A stretch of DNA of 64,000 bases from NCBI GenBank assembly GCA_965230335.1, contig CBDDKS010000006.1, forward strand, positions 2,542,001 through 2,606,000, read 5' to 3'. Source of the DNA: CBDDKS01 sp965230335 (GTDB lineage: Bacteria > Pseudomonadota > Gammaproteobacteria > Enterobacterales > Kangiellaceae). Made by a program: the position numbers and the translations under genes. Positions 26,157-35,126 of this stretch are shown piece by piece. The notes below the pieces were generated by a model. That model ran no database searches, was not told the DNA's origin, and saw nothing but the letters and a program-made list of their open reading frames with translations. The stretch's first letter is position 1, and each line of letters begins with the position of its first letter.

Positions 26157-28115
26157 ATGTTATTGAATAAATTTCGTTCAATTCATGCCAAAGCAACGAT
26201 TTCACTCGTATTATTGGTGTGTGCGTTGGTCAGTATTGTCTTTGGAATCAGCTATTTTTGGATAGACATAGATCTCACAAAATTGCTGTGGATGTTACTG
26301 ATCACATTGATGGGTATTCTATTAATTACATACCCGATTTATTACTTATTACGGTTAATTCTTGATTCCAATCATGAGCGTTTAAAAAAGCGGCATTTGT
26401 CGGAAGTATCTGATTATGCGGCAGACATGATTTTTATCCTGAAAGCAGATGGTACTATTGCTGATGCCAATAAAAAAGCGACAGATATATTGGGATATAC
26501 TCGTAGAGAGCTGATAGAAATGTCGACATGGGATTTGGATGTAGATTACTTTATGCGCAGCAATACAGATTTATTGTGGCAGGTAAGACAGGGCGAGGCT
26601 TTTTCATTTCAGAGTGAGTATCGGTGCAAAGATGGTTCAACTGTTCCTGTTGAAAGTCATGTGAGCCTGGCAGGATGGCTTAATGATACTTATTATTTGG
26701 AGATTGCCCGGGATATTACTCAGCGACGTGAATCTGAAGAAGAGTTACGCCATTCAAAGGAAATTTTAGAACGTATGCGAAACCGATTGGAAAGTCGCGT
26801 ACAGGAACGTACGGTTGAGTTGGCTCATGAAACAAAAATTCGGGAGCAAGCGGAGCAAAGTGTTCATGAGATTCGACATCTTTTGGAAAATTTAGTGAAC
26901 TCCATGCCTTCCGTGATTATTGCATTGGATGCTCGTTTTCGGGTCACCGAATGGAATCAGGAAGCAGAGAAAGTGTTGAGCATTTCGGCTCAAGATGCAA
27001 CCGGACGTTTGATCAATGAAGTCTTACCTGACTTTCAATCGACCATTTTAAATTTTACACACAGTAATGAGCAGGGAAGCAAATCAATAACACGCAGAAT
27101 ATCTTTGGATTTAAACCAGGAACGACGACAATTTGAAGTCATGTTATATCCGTTAACACCCACTGCGCGATTGGAACGCCCTGGTCTGGTGATTCGAATT
27201 GATGACGTGACAGATAAAGTACGCATTGATGAAATGTTAGTGCAAACAGAAAAAATGTTGTCGTTGGGTGGTTTGGCGGCAGGGATGGCTCATGAAATCA
27301 ATAATCCTCTAGGCGCCATTTTACAAAGTACGCAAAATATTCAACGGCGTTTGTCATTGAACTTTGCAAGAAATGAAAAAATAGCTGAAGAAAGTGGTGT
27401 GGAAATGTCGCAGCTCAATAAGTACTTAACCTTGCAGCGTATTCCTGAGTTTTTGAACAGTATTCGGGATGCCGGTGAACGTGCTGCTCATATTGTTGGT
27501 GATATGCTCAGTTTTGCCCGGCCTTCATTAGGTGAAAACGCGGCTATTGTGGTTACCGATTCATTAGATTCATCGTGTCGTCTTGCAGGAAAAGATTATA
27601 ATCAAAAGAAAAAATTTGACTTTAAAAATATAGAAATTGAACGTGAATATGAAAAAGATTTACCTTTGGTGATTGCCCAGAAAAATCAGTTGGAACAGGT
27701 TTTTTTAAACTTATTAGTGAATGCGGCACAGGCCATGGCCAGTGACAAAAGAAATAAATATCCTAAAATCTGGATGCGTGCCAAATTACAAGAAGATGTC
27801 ATTCGAATTGATATTGAGGACAATGGTCCGGGAATGGATGAAAGTACGCGCCGTCGGGTTTTTGAACCTTTCTTTACAACCAAAGAAGAAGGAGCAGGAA
27901 CAGGTTTGGGATTATCGGTATCTTATTTTATTGTGACAGAACAATTGGGTGGTAATATGATGTTGGAATCTGCACAGGGACGAGGTACCTGTTTCAGTAT
28001 TTACTTACCCCATGATGGAAAAATTAAAGTGCAACCTATGGATGCGTCTGCAACAGATAAGCCTAAAGGACAAATTGAATTACCATTCCTTGGTCAAAAT
28101 ATGGATGAGCACTAA
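26157..28115 (+). CDS. PAS-domain sensor histidine kinase
   Basis: 652 residues. Two membrane helices near residues 12-35 and 40-63, a first PAS domain (about 82-190; ADMIFILKADGTIADANKKATDILGYTRREL), a coiled coil (RMRNRLESRVQERTVELAHE), a second PAS domain (about 245-350), then HisKA with phospho-acceptor H379 (GMAHEINNPLGA) and HATPase_c with N box, DNGPGMDE (G1) and GTGLGLS (G2). No response regulator is adjacent, so it is an orphan kinase whose partner is elsewhere. PAS domains suggest small-ligand, redox or light sensing; the cue cannot be read. Confidence 0.92.
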   Translation: MLLNKFRSIHAKATISLVLLVCALVSIVFGISYFWIDIDLTKLLWMLLITLMGILLITYPIYYLLRLILDSNHERLKKRHLSEVSDYAADMIFILKADGTIADANKKATDILGYTRRELIEMSTWDLDVDYFMRSNTDLLWQVRQGEAFSFQSEYRCKDGSTVPVESHVSLAGWLNDTYYLEIARDITQRRESEEELRHSKEILERMRNRLESRVQERTVELAHETKIREQAEQSVHEIRHLLENLVNSMPSVIIALDARFRVTEWNQEAEKVLSISAQDATGRLINEVLPDFQSTILNFTHSNEQGSKSITRRISLDLNQERRQFEVMLYPLTPTARLERPGLVIRIDDVTDKVRIDEMLVQTEKMLSLGGLAAGMAHEINNPLGAILQSTQNIQRRLSLNFARNEKIAEESGVEMSQLNKYLTLQRIPEFLNSIRDAGERAAHIVGDMLSFARPSLGENAAIVVTDSLDSSCRLAGKDYNQKKKFDFKNIEIEREYEKDLPLVIAQKNQLEQVFLNLLVNAAQAMASDKRNKYPKIWMRAKLQEDVIRIDIEDNGPGMDESTRRRVFEPFFTTKEEGAGTGLGLSVSYFIVTEQLGGNMMLESAQGRGTCFSIYLPHDGKIKVQPMDASATDKPKGQIELPFLGQNMDEH

Positions 28116-28135
28116 GCTCTGTTATTCTTGAAACC

Positions 28136-28669
28136 TTAAGAGGTCTTTTTAAATGTCAGTAACAGTGATAATAGACTATAGAGTGTCATGCCAATAAAAA
28201 TAATCAGCATCCAGCCTGGCATGGTGATACCCAGAAAATACCAATTCACTTCAGCACAGGATCCTGAACCTGTAAATATATGAGCAATGGCTTCAAAAAA
28301 AGGTAAGGCGCCCATAATAAATTCTATAGAACCGCCACAGTCAGGGATTTTATCAGCCGGTAAACTTTGTAAATAAGTGTGGCGTCCAGCAAAAGCAATA
28401 CCCGTAATACTGATAACATTGGCTAGAAAGTAATAGATACGTTGTGTAGTGACACGGAGCTCTTTCAGATGATGAAGGGCCTTAATGAGAAAAATGACAC
28501 CAAAAGCACCTGCAAGATAACGCTGAATCATACATAAAGGACATGGCATCATATTTTCATAGTATTGAAAGTAGAGCGCTGCGCCAATAAGACTGCCACA
28601 GAAAATGGCAATGATAAAATTAAATAAACGAGAATGATTCCAGTCTTCTAGTGTGTTAATAATGTTCAT
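28136..28669 (-). CDS. dsbB: Disulfide bond formation protein B
   Basis: 177 residues, four membrane helices. The first redox pair is C43-P-L-C46 (MPCPLCMIQRY); the second pair lies in the second periplasmic loop (IPDCGG and GSGSCAEVNWYFLGI). DsbB reoxidises periplasmic DsbA by passing electrons to quinone. It is a single gene; no dsbA is in the window. A dispersed repeat copy lies 36 bases upstream of its start. Confidence 0.95.
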   Translation of the reverse strand: MNIINTLEDWNHSRLFNFIIAIFCGSLIGAALYFQYYENMMPCPLCMIQRYLAGAFGVIFLIKALHHLKELRVTTQRIYYFLANVISITGIAFAGRHTYLQSLPADKIPDCGGSIEFIMGALPFFEAIAHIFTGSGSCAEVNWYFLGITMPGWMLIIFIGMTLYSLLSLLLTFKKTS

Positions 28670-28704
28670 AACAAAAATGGCTTATGGTTTATAGTGCGTT
28701 ACTC

Positions 28705-28726
28705 TAGAGCCTGTTTATCTTTTACA
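28705..28726 (-). repeat. Dispersed short repeat, copy 6
   Basis: TAGAGCCTGTTTATCTTTTA plus CA, reverse orientation, GGCTC-type, just upstream of dsbB. Confidence 0.7.
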
Positions 28727-28911
28727 GAACCTAATACGACTGTCAATTATACGAGGGTTTATCATAATATTGAACTCATAATTTGTAACATAAAATAGAG
28801 ATGTTTGATTTATACTTTGTGATGAGCGGCTCCTTTTAATGACTATCCATTCAAAATGATTCAGTCTACAGGACTGTATATCAGAACAGAAACCATATGA
28901 CAAAATTAAAG

Positions 28912-28932
28912 AAGCCTCTATGAAAGAGGCTT
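28912..28932 (-). terminator. Possible terminator of tex
   Basis: AAGCCTCT and AGAGGCTT form an 8-bp stem around ATGAA; on the minus strand it is followed by a T-rich stretch (CTTTAATTTTG). It lies 130 bases past the tex stop. The rest of the 390-base interval 28670-29059 holds repeat copy 6 and a second small palindrome (GATCAG/CTGATC, 28953-28968) but no ORF I would support. Confidence 0.5.
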
Positions 28933-29059
28933 GAAAAAGTTTCAGTCTGCAGGATCAGTGAGCTGATCTTCTTTTGTATTTGCTAGCAGGAGTATTTATA
29001 CCAAAGCGCATGATGAGTTGCAAACATTTTTTTACAAAATATTTACAATTTTGGGATGT

Positions 29060-31408
29060 TTATTGCTGGTTATTCTTTAGGGCTTGAGCTAAAGCCATTC
29101 CCAAAGCAGAGGTAGGTGCTTGTTGTTTATGACTTTTTTGGTTCTTTTTTTGTGACCGATGAGGCTTTGTTTGTGGCTTGATGGCTGTTTGACGCTGGTT
29201 TTTTGTGGAGGATTTTTCCAGGGTTTTGGGATCGATCATCGACAAAGTAATACGTTTTCTTTTTGTATCGACTTCCACAACATGCACTTTGATGATATCT
29301 CCTGTTTTAAGATGCTCTCTCGGATGTTTGATAAAATGGTGAGACATCATGGAAATATGGACCAGGCCATCCTGATGTACACCTATATCAACAAAAGCCC
29401 CAAAATCTGTAATATTGGTCACCACACCTTCCAGGGTTAGATGTGGCGTTAAATCATCAATGGTGTCAACACCTTCTTTAAATTCGGGGGTGATAAAGGT
29501 GCCTCGTGGATCCCTTGCTGGCTTTTTAAGTTCATCAATGATATCGCTTACGGTTAACAGGCTTTCGATGCCGGCTGCCTGAGAAAATTGGGCTACCTGG
29601 ATGCTGTCCATGAGTTGGGTATTGCCAATCAGGTTATTCAGAGAATCCTGTTGCAGGTAGGTTTGAATAGACTGAACAAGATGATAGGATTCTGGATGAA
29701 TGGTGGTGGCATCAAGAGGTTGCTCGCCATTTGTGATTCTGAGGAATCCTGCGGATTGTTCAAAAGCTTTTGGACCTAAACGTTCCACTTCCAGCAGCTG
29801 TTGTCTGTTTTGAAAAGGGCCTTGCTGTTGTCGCATTTGTACAATATTGCTGGCCAGGGTTTTGTTTAAACCTGAAATGCGACTTAACAGTTGTACGGAG
29901 GCTGTATTGAGGTCAACACCAACAGCATTCACACAGTCTTCAACAACATGATTTAATGATTCGGTCAGATGGTGCTGACTGACATCATGCTGATACTGGC
30001 CCACACCAATGGATTTGGGCTCAATTTTAACCAGTTCTGCCAAGGGATCCTGTAATCGTCGGGCAATGGAGACAGCGCCACGAATACTGACATCCAAATC
30101 AGGCAGTTCTTCAGAAGCCAAAGCAGAGGCAGAGTAAACAGAAGCACCAGCCTCACTGACTGTAATGCGGCTGAAAGAAAGTTCAGGATGTGTTTTTTGT
30201 AATTCTTTGACCAGCTTATCGGTTTCTCTGGAGGCTGTGCCATTGCCAATACTGATAAGCTCTACGGCGTGTTGTTTGCAAAGAGTGGCTAATTTATTGA
30301 GGGCTGCCTGCCATTGATTTTGAGGCGCATGTGGAAAAATAGTGGTGTGTTCAAGAATGTCTCCTGTTGCATTGACAATAGCCACTTTAACACCGGTTCT
30401 TAAACCAGGATCAAGTCCCATGGTTGTTTTTGATCCTGCAGGGGCTGCCATTAGTAGGTCCCGTAAATTTTGGGCAAAAACAGCAATAGCGCCTTCTTCG
30501 GCTTTTTCTTTAAGTTGACTGATAAACTCTGTTTCGAATTTGGGTAACAGTTTGATACGCCATGTCCACAGAATGCTTGTTTTTAACCAATCGTTATGTG
30601 TTAAATGATCGTGGGTAAGTTCATAGCTTTTTGCTATATCTTCCAGATACTCATTGGGTGCATGAGGATCTTGCAATAAGGTTTTATTGGCAATTAATTG
30701 TAAGTTGAGAACCTTTTCATTACGGCCACGAATTAAAGCCAGTGCTCTATGATTTGGTAGGCTTTTTATGGATTCAGAATAGTCAAAATAATCTTTAAAT
30801 TTATGTTTGTTTTTTGAGTCTGTTTTTTCCAACAATGTTGATGTCAAATAACTTTCACGCCACAATTTTTGTCTTAGTAAGGTTAACAGTTGGGCATTTT
30901 CTGAAATGGTTTCCATCAGCAGATGACGAGCGCCTTCAAGAACACTTTGAATGTCTGGTAAGTTGGCATCATCATTAATAAAATTTTTTGCTAACGCTTC
31001 AGGGTTATCCTGGGGTTGCTGCAAGATGGCTTCTGTCAGTGGGGCCAGCCCAGCTTCTCTGGCAATCTGTGCTTTTGTTCTTCTTTTGGCTTTATAGGGT
31101 AAATAAAGATCTTCCAATTCGGTTTTTGTGCTGGCCTGATGAATACGGTCTTTCAGTACATCAGAGAGTTTCCCTTGATCTTGTATGGTTTTAATAATAA
31201 CAGATTTACGCTCTTCAAGAGCGCGCAAATAAGATAACTGTTGTTCCAACTGGCGCAATTGCTCGTCATTCAGGTTATTGGTGACTTCTTTCCTGTAGCG
31301 GGCGATAAAAGGTACAGTAGCACCTTCATCCAGAAGTTTAACGGTAGCCGCAACCTGTTGTTCTTTTACTGACAATGCTGTTGCTATTTGATTGAAAATA
31401 GTTTGCAT
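29060..31408 (-). CDS. tex: Tex family RNA-binding transcription accessory protein
   Basis: 782 residues, the normal Tex length. Domains in order: Tex N-terminal helical region (VPFIARYRKEVTNNLNDEQLRQLEQQL), YqgF/RNase H-like fold (TTMGLDPGLRTGVKVAIVN), helix-hairpin-helix (CVNAVGVDLNTASVQLLSRISGL, RQQLLEVERLGPKAFEQ), and a C-terminal S1 domain (LEGVVTNITDFGAFVDIGVHQDG). Tex binds nucleic acid and influences transcription and stress tolerance. A Lys/Gln-rich tail ends the protein. Confidence 0.96.
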   Translation of the reverse strand: MQTIFNQIATALSVKEQQVAATVKLLDEGATVPFIARYRKEVTNNLNDEQLRQLEQQLSYLRALEERKSVIIKTIQDQGKLSDVLKDRIHQASTKTELEDLYLPYKAKRRTKAQIAREAGLAPLTEAILQQPQDNPEALAKNFINDDANLPDIQSVLEGARHLLMETISENAQLLTLLRQKLWRESYLTSTLLEKTDSKNKHKFKDYFDYSESIKSLPNHRALALIRGRNEKVLNLQLIANKTLLQDPHAPNEYLEDIAKSYELTHDHLTHNDWLKTSILWTWRIKLLPKFETEFISQLKEKAEEGAIAVFAQNLRDLLMAAPAGSKTTMGLDPGLRTGVKVAIVNATGDILEHTTIFPHAPQNQWQAALNKLATLCKQHAVELISIGNGTASRETDKLVKELQKTHPELSFSRITVSEAGASVYSASALASEELPDLDVSIRGAVSIARRLQDPLAELVKIEPKSIGVGQYQHDVSQHHLTESLNHVVEDCVNAVGVDLNTASVQLLSRISGLNKTLASNIVQMRQQQGPFQNRQQLLEVERLGPKAFEQSAGFLRITNGEQPLDATTIHPESYHLVQSIQTYLQQDSLNNLIGNTQLMDSIQVAQFSQAAGIESLLTVSDIIDELKKPARDPRGTFITPEFKEGVDTIDDLTPHLTLEGVVTNITDFGAFVDIGVHQDGLVHISMMSHHFIKHPREHLKTGDIIKVHVVEVDTKRKRITLSMIDPKTLEKSSTKNQRQTAIKPQTKPHRSQKKNQKSHKQQAPTSALGMALAQALKNNQQ

Positions 31409-31752
31409 GGTGCTCCAAAATAAAATACAAAAAGAATATATACCCTATTGCTTAGAGAGACAGCTTTCTCCAGGCAACAGGAATAGACAAATCATATCGG
31501 TTGCGGATTATAACAGACCCTGGTAAATGTGGTCTGTATTTTTAAGCTATCTTAGAGAGGGTTGTTCTTTCATTGTTAAGCCGGTTGATGACTTTCATTC
31601 CTTAGAGGGATAGTATAGGATGACGGTTTACTGGTTAAATCTTATTATTGTTCAGGCTATTTGAGTATGTTCGTTTTATTAAGAAGACTCATGATTCAAT
31701 AAGATGACCATATTTATTGGCTTGAACAGACTCTGTGACATAGGATAAAAAC
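31409..31752. other. Intergenic region between tex and ompR
   Basis: A 344-base divergent spacer that must carry the promoters of both tex (minus) and ompR (plus). No ORF, repeat or clear hairpin with a T-run stands out. I see no -35/-10 pair I would defend. Confidence 0.4.
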
Positions 31753-32475
31753 ATGACTGCTGAAACACCTAAAATTCTTGTCGTCGATGATGATTTAAGA
31801 CTAAGAGGCTTATTGGAACGCTATTTGAAAGAACAAGGATATATTGTTCGAACAGTTGGTGACAGTGAACAAATGGATAGTGCGTTATCTCGTGAAAATT
31901 ATCATCTTATTGTATTGGATTTAATGTTACCTGGCGAAGATGGTCTTTCCATTTGTCGTCGGTTGCGTTCTGGTGAAAACCCTATTCCTATTATTATGCT
32001 AACAGCGAAAGGAGACGAAGTAGATAGAATTATTGGTTTGGAATTGGGAGCCGATGATTATCTGGCAAAACCTTTTAACCCAAGAGAGTTATTGGCAAGG
32101 GTTAAGGCTGTTTTACGTCGACAGTCAAAGGATGTACCAGGAGCACCCAGCTCAGAGCAAAAAGAAATTTCATTTGGGGATTTTCAATTTAATCTGGCAA
32201 CCCGGGAACTCATTAACGGCGATAAAGTGATTAATCTAACCAGTGGTGAGTTTGCAGTTTTGAATGCATTGGTGAACCATCCCCGACAGCCTTTAAGTCG
32301 AGATAAATTGATGAATCTGGCACGAGGAAGAGATTACAATGCATTGGAGCGAAGTATTGATGTACAGGTTTCCCGGTTAAGACGTTTAATTGAAGATGAT
32401 CCCGCAAAGCCTCGCTATATCCAAACCATTTGGGGTGTCGGTTATGTTTTTGTTCCGGATGGTAAAGTTCAGTAA
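31753..32475 (+). CDS. ompR: OmpR-type response regulator
   Basis: 240 residues. Receiver domain with the acidic pocket VDDD (residues 11-14), phospho-acceptor D56 (IVLDLMLPGEDG), T in MLTAKGD and K in LAKPF, followed by an OmpR/PhoB winged helix (SGEFAVLNALVNHPRQPLSRD, RSIDVQVSRLRRLIEDDPAKPRYIQTIWGVGYVF). The DLMLPGEDGLSICRRLR run and the EnvZ-like gene 23 bases downstream support OmpR, which controls outer-membrane and osmotic genes in relatives. Confidence 0.92.
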   Translation: MTAETPKILVVDDDLRLRGLLERYLKEQGYIVRTVGDSEQMDSALSRENYHLIVLDLMLPGEDGLSICRRLRSGENPIPIIMLTAKGDEVDRIIGLELGADDYLAKPFNPRELLARVKAVLRRQSKDVPGAPSSEQKEISFGDFQFNLATRELINGDKVINLTSGEFAVLNALVNHPRQPLSRDKLMNLARGRDYNALERSIDVQVSRLRRLIEDDPAKPRYIQTIWGVGYVFVPDGKVQ

Positions 32476-32498
32476 TTCGTGTTGTTGCCAAAAATACC

Positions 32499-33794
32499 AT
32501 GACATTATTTCCTAAAGGGGCTTTTGGGCGAACGGCTATTTTTTCTGCCGGATTGCTCTTGTTAAATTTATTAGCCTATATTTTGGTGACTGCCTTTTTT
32601 GTTGTTAAACCCAATAACGAAATGCTCATGAAGCAAATTGTCAATGAAATTAATATGCTTCGATTACTTGATCAAAGAAGTGTTGATTTAAATTTATTGA
32701 GAGAAATTCAAAAAGAAACAGACATTCAATGGTATAACATTCATGATGCTTTAGACTTGGGTTTAAATCTTGCCGAACCTTATGACAATCTTTCAGAAGC
32801 TTTTTCTGAATATTTTAACGGCGAAGCAAAAGTAAGAGTGGAGCATACAGATAAGATTTATTATTGGGTGAATCATCCTGATTATCCAAATATTTGGTTT
32901 CGCATATTAATTATTCCTATTGATTATCGTGTTTATCTGACACCCGTTATTTATGTACTGACTATTTTTGTATTAAGTGTATTGGGTGGATGGTTACTGG
33001 CACGTCAATTACATCGTCCTCTCAAACGTTTGGAAGTAGCAGCAAAAGTCATAGGCCGGGGAGAATATCCTGAACGCTTAGAACATCACGGTGCTTCAGA
33101 AGTGATCCAGGTAACGCAGGCATTTAATCAAATGGTCAGGAATATTCGTCGTTTGGAAGAGGACAGAAGTTTACTTTTGGCGGGTATCTCTCATGATTTA
33201 AGAACCCCTATTACCCGAATACGTCTGGCAGCTGAATTTTTACAGGCAGCCGATGAAGAAACACAACAAGGCATTATTGCCGACACGGAAGATATGGAAG
33301 CCATTATCGAACAGTTTATTGCTTTTGTTCGTGATGGACAGGATGACGAAAAAGTTGAAGTGGATTTAAATGAAATTATTTTACAAATTGTAGGCGTTCA
33401 ACAATTACATCAACGCAGTATCGAAACAGATTTATTGCCACTGCCCAGTTATCAAGTGAAGCCTTTAGGTATTAAAAGAGTCATCGATAATTTAATTGAG
33501 AATGCATTCCGTTATGGCAAACCTCCTGTGTTGATTCAGTCCAGAACAGAGTTGGATACGATTGTTATTTCAATTATTGACCAGGGGGCTGGTATTCCTG
33601 AATCTGAAATCGATCAATTATTTGAACCTTTTGTGAGAGGAGAAAAAGCGCGTACGGATAGTGGCTCCGGTTTGGGGCTTTCTATCGTAAAACGTATCAT
33701 GGAAATGCATGACGGACGTATTGAAATGAGACATTTAAAACAACATGATCATTCAACTAGTGGGTTTGAAGTGAGATTGATTTTTCCTTTATAA
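32499..33794 (+). CDS. envZ: EnvZ-type osmosensor histidine kinase
   Basis: 431 residues: a membrane helix near residues 12-37, a periplasmic domain to about 148, a second membrane helix (VIYVLTIFVLSVLGGWLLA), HAMP (RPLKRLEVAAKVIGRGEYPERLEHHGASEV), HisKA with H232 (GISHDLRTPITRIRLA), and HATPase_c (NLIENAFRYGKP, DQGAGIPESE, GSGLGLSIVKRI). The dimerisation sequence is of the EnvZ kind. It is cotranscribed with ompR; phosphotransfer to D56 of OmpR is inferred. Confidence 0.92.
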   Translation: MTLFPKGAFGRTAIFSAGLLLLNLLAYILVTAFFVVKPNNEMLMKQIVNEINMLRLLDQRSVDLNLLREIQKETDIQWYNIHDALDLGLNLAEPYDNLSEAFSEYFNGEAKVRVEHTDKIYYWVNHPDYPNIWFRILIIPIDYRVYLTPVIYVLTIFVLSVLGGWLLARQLHRPLKRLEVAAKVIGRGEYPERLEHHGASEVIQVTQAFNQMVRNIRRLEEDRSLLLAGISHDLRTPITRIRLAAEFLQAADEETQQGIIADTEDMEAIIEQFIAFVRDGQDDEKVEVDLNEIILQIVGVQQLHQRSIETDLLPLPSYQVKPLGIKRVIDNLIENAFRYGKPPVLIQSRTELDTIVISIIDQGAGIPESEIDQLFEPFVRGEKARTDSGSGLGLSIVKRIMEMHDGRIEMRHLKQHDHSTSGFEVRLIFPL

Positions 33795-33874
33795 CGAATA
33801 TCTAACAGACTCTGATTTTAGTCGTGATTTATCTGTAAAGTTTTTAAGGACGAAAAAGCAATAGGTACGAAAAA

Positions 33875-33912
33875 GTAAAAGGCGCCAATAAAGGTCAATT
33901 TATCGGGCGCCG
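33875..33912 (-). terminator. Terminator of the crp-like gene
   Basis: Reading the minus strand: GGCGCC, then ATAAA, a TTGACC loop, TTTAT and GGCGCC again, followed by TTTTACTTTTT. The stem begins inside the last codons of the crp-like gene. The element could also end envZ transcription from the other side, with a weaker T-run. Confidence 0.75.
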
Positions 33913-34535
33913 TGGATAACCATGGTTTTACCTTTCACCGTAATGTGCTCCTGATCTTCAAGTACTTTGAGTACACGGCCAACCATTTCACGAGAACAGC
34001 CAACAATGCGTCCCAGTTCTTGTCGGGTCACTTTGATTTGCATACCTTCCGGATGTGTCATGGCATCGGGTTCTTTACAAAGATCGAGTAACGCTCTGGC
34101 AATACGCCCGGTAACATCCATAAAAGCCAGGTCACCGACTTTTCTACTGGTATTACGTAAACGTAAAGCAATTTGGCTGGAGAGCTTCATTAAGATCTCG
34201 GGATTTTCCTGGATCAATTGTTGAAATTTACCGTAGCTGATTTCAGCAATTTCACATTGGACTTTGGCTTTAACCCAAGCGCTGCGCACATCCTGGCCAT
34301 CAAATAGGCCCATTTCACCAAAAAAGTCACCAGCATTCAGATAGGTTAATACCAGCTCTCTACCATCATTGTCTTCAATAACAACAGAGACTGCACCTTC
34401 CAGGATAAAGTAAAGCGAATCAGACTTATCCCCTTGATAAATAATGGTACTTTTTGCTGGAAAACGTCTGCGGTGGCAAAGGGAGATAAACCACTCCATG
34501 GTAGAGTCTTTTGCTATAAATCTCGGTAGTGACAT
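33900..34535 (-). CDS. crp: Crp/Vfr-type cAMP-responsive regulator
   Basis: 211 residues, matching CRP/Vfr length. The cyclic-nucleotide domain has GDKSDSLYFILEGAVSVVIEDNDGRELVLTYLNAGDFFGEMGLF with the GE-containing phosphate-binding cassette and RSAWVKAK, a long dimer helix, and a helix-turn-helix RQELGRIVGCSREMVGRVLKVLE, whose recognition part SREMVGRVLK equals that of E. coli CRP and P. aeruginosa Vfr. It should therefore bind TGTGA-type half sites. Whether it responds to cAMP alone is inferred. Confidence 0.9.
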   Translation of the reverse strand: MSLPRFIAKDSTMEWFISLCHRRRFPAKSTIIYQGDKSDSLYFILEGAVSVVIEDNDGRELVLTYLNAGDFFGEMGLFDGQDVRSAWVKAKVQCEIAEISYGKFQQLIQENPEILMKLSSQIALRLRNTSRKVGDLAFMDVTGRIARALLDLCKEPDAMTHPEGMQIKVTRQELGRIVGCSREMVGRVLKVLEDQEHITVKGKTMVIHGAR

Positions 34536-35126
34536 AATGGCTGAAACCTTTAAGTACGAAATTATGTTGGAACGTTAATTAATAACTCTAGCATAAAGTC
34601 GTGATATGGGTATAGTTCTAATAGGTGTCAAAAAACATTACATTATCTTAATATGATATTTAATAAAGAAGTTATTCGAGACAATAGGCATTTTATCCGC
34701 ACCTAAGTACTCAGTCTCTGCAAGATGGGTCGTACTTCACCCTGGGTATTTTTTAATTGATTGTTGTTTAGGGTATGGCGAATATCTTACAAGAGAAATG
34801 GACAATGTCTCACAAAGATTTCAGAGATGGCCTATTGACGATGGGAGCTATTTTATGAGTGATTTTGTTGTGGAAGATGACAAAAACATGAAATTTAAAA
34901 AAATAGAAAAATAAGGGTTGCCATGAGATAAATTTCAATGATAGATTAATAAAAGACGCAAAAATTATTGCGTTTATTATCCTGGAGCAGTCACTGAAAT
35001 AAAAAAGGTCACTCTGTGGGACTTATTATTGAGTACAAATCAGGTTGAGTGTCAGTAAGCACAAGGTTATTTGTACGATTGAAATTGTAAAGTTTGATTA
35101 TTTAAAAAAAGAAAGAGGTTATTGTT
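34536..35126. other. Intergenic region upstream of the RHS locus
   Basis: 591 bases between the crp-like gene (minus) and the rhs gene (plus). No substantial ORF is present; two tiny ones overlap by ATGA near 34855 (27 and 19 codons) without family features. ACGCAA/TTGCGT (34956-34973) is a small hairpin followed by TTATT. AAGAGG (35112-35117) is the rhs ribosome site. The rhs promoter should be here but I cannot place it securely. Confidence 0.45.

Noticed and set aside
34774..34915. Two tiny overlapping ORFs upstream of rhs as genes
   Set aside because: 27 and 19 codons, no conserved motif and no convincing ribosome site; listed only within the intergenic note.
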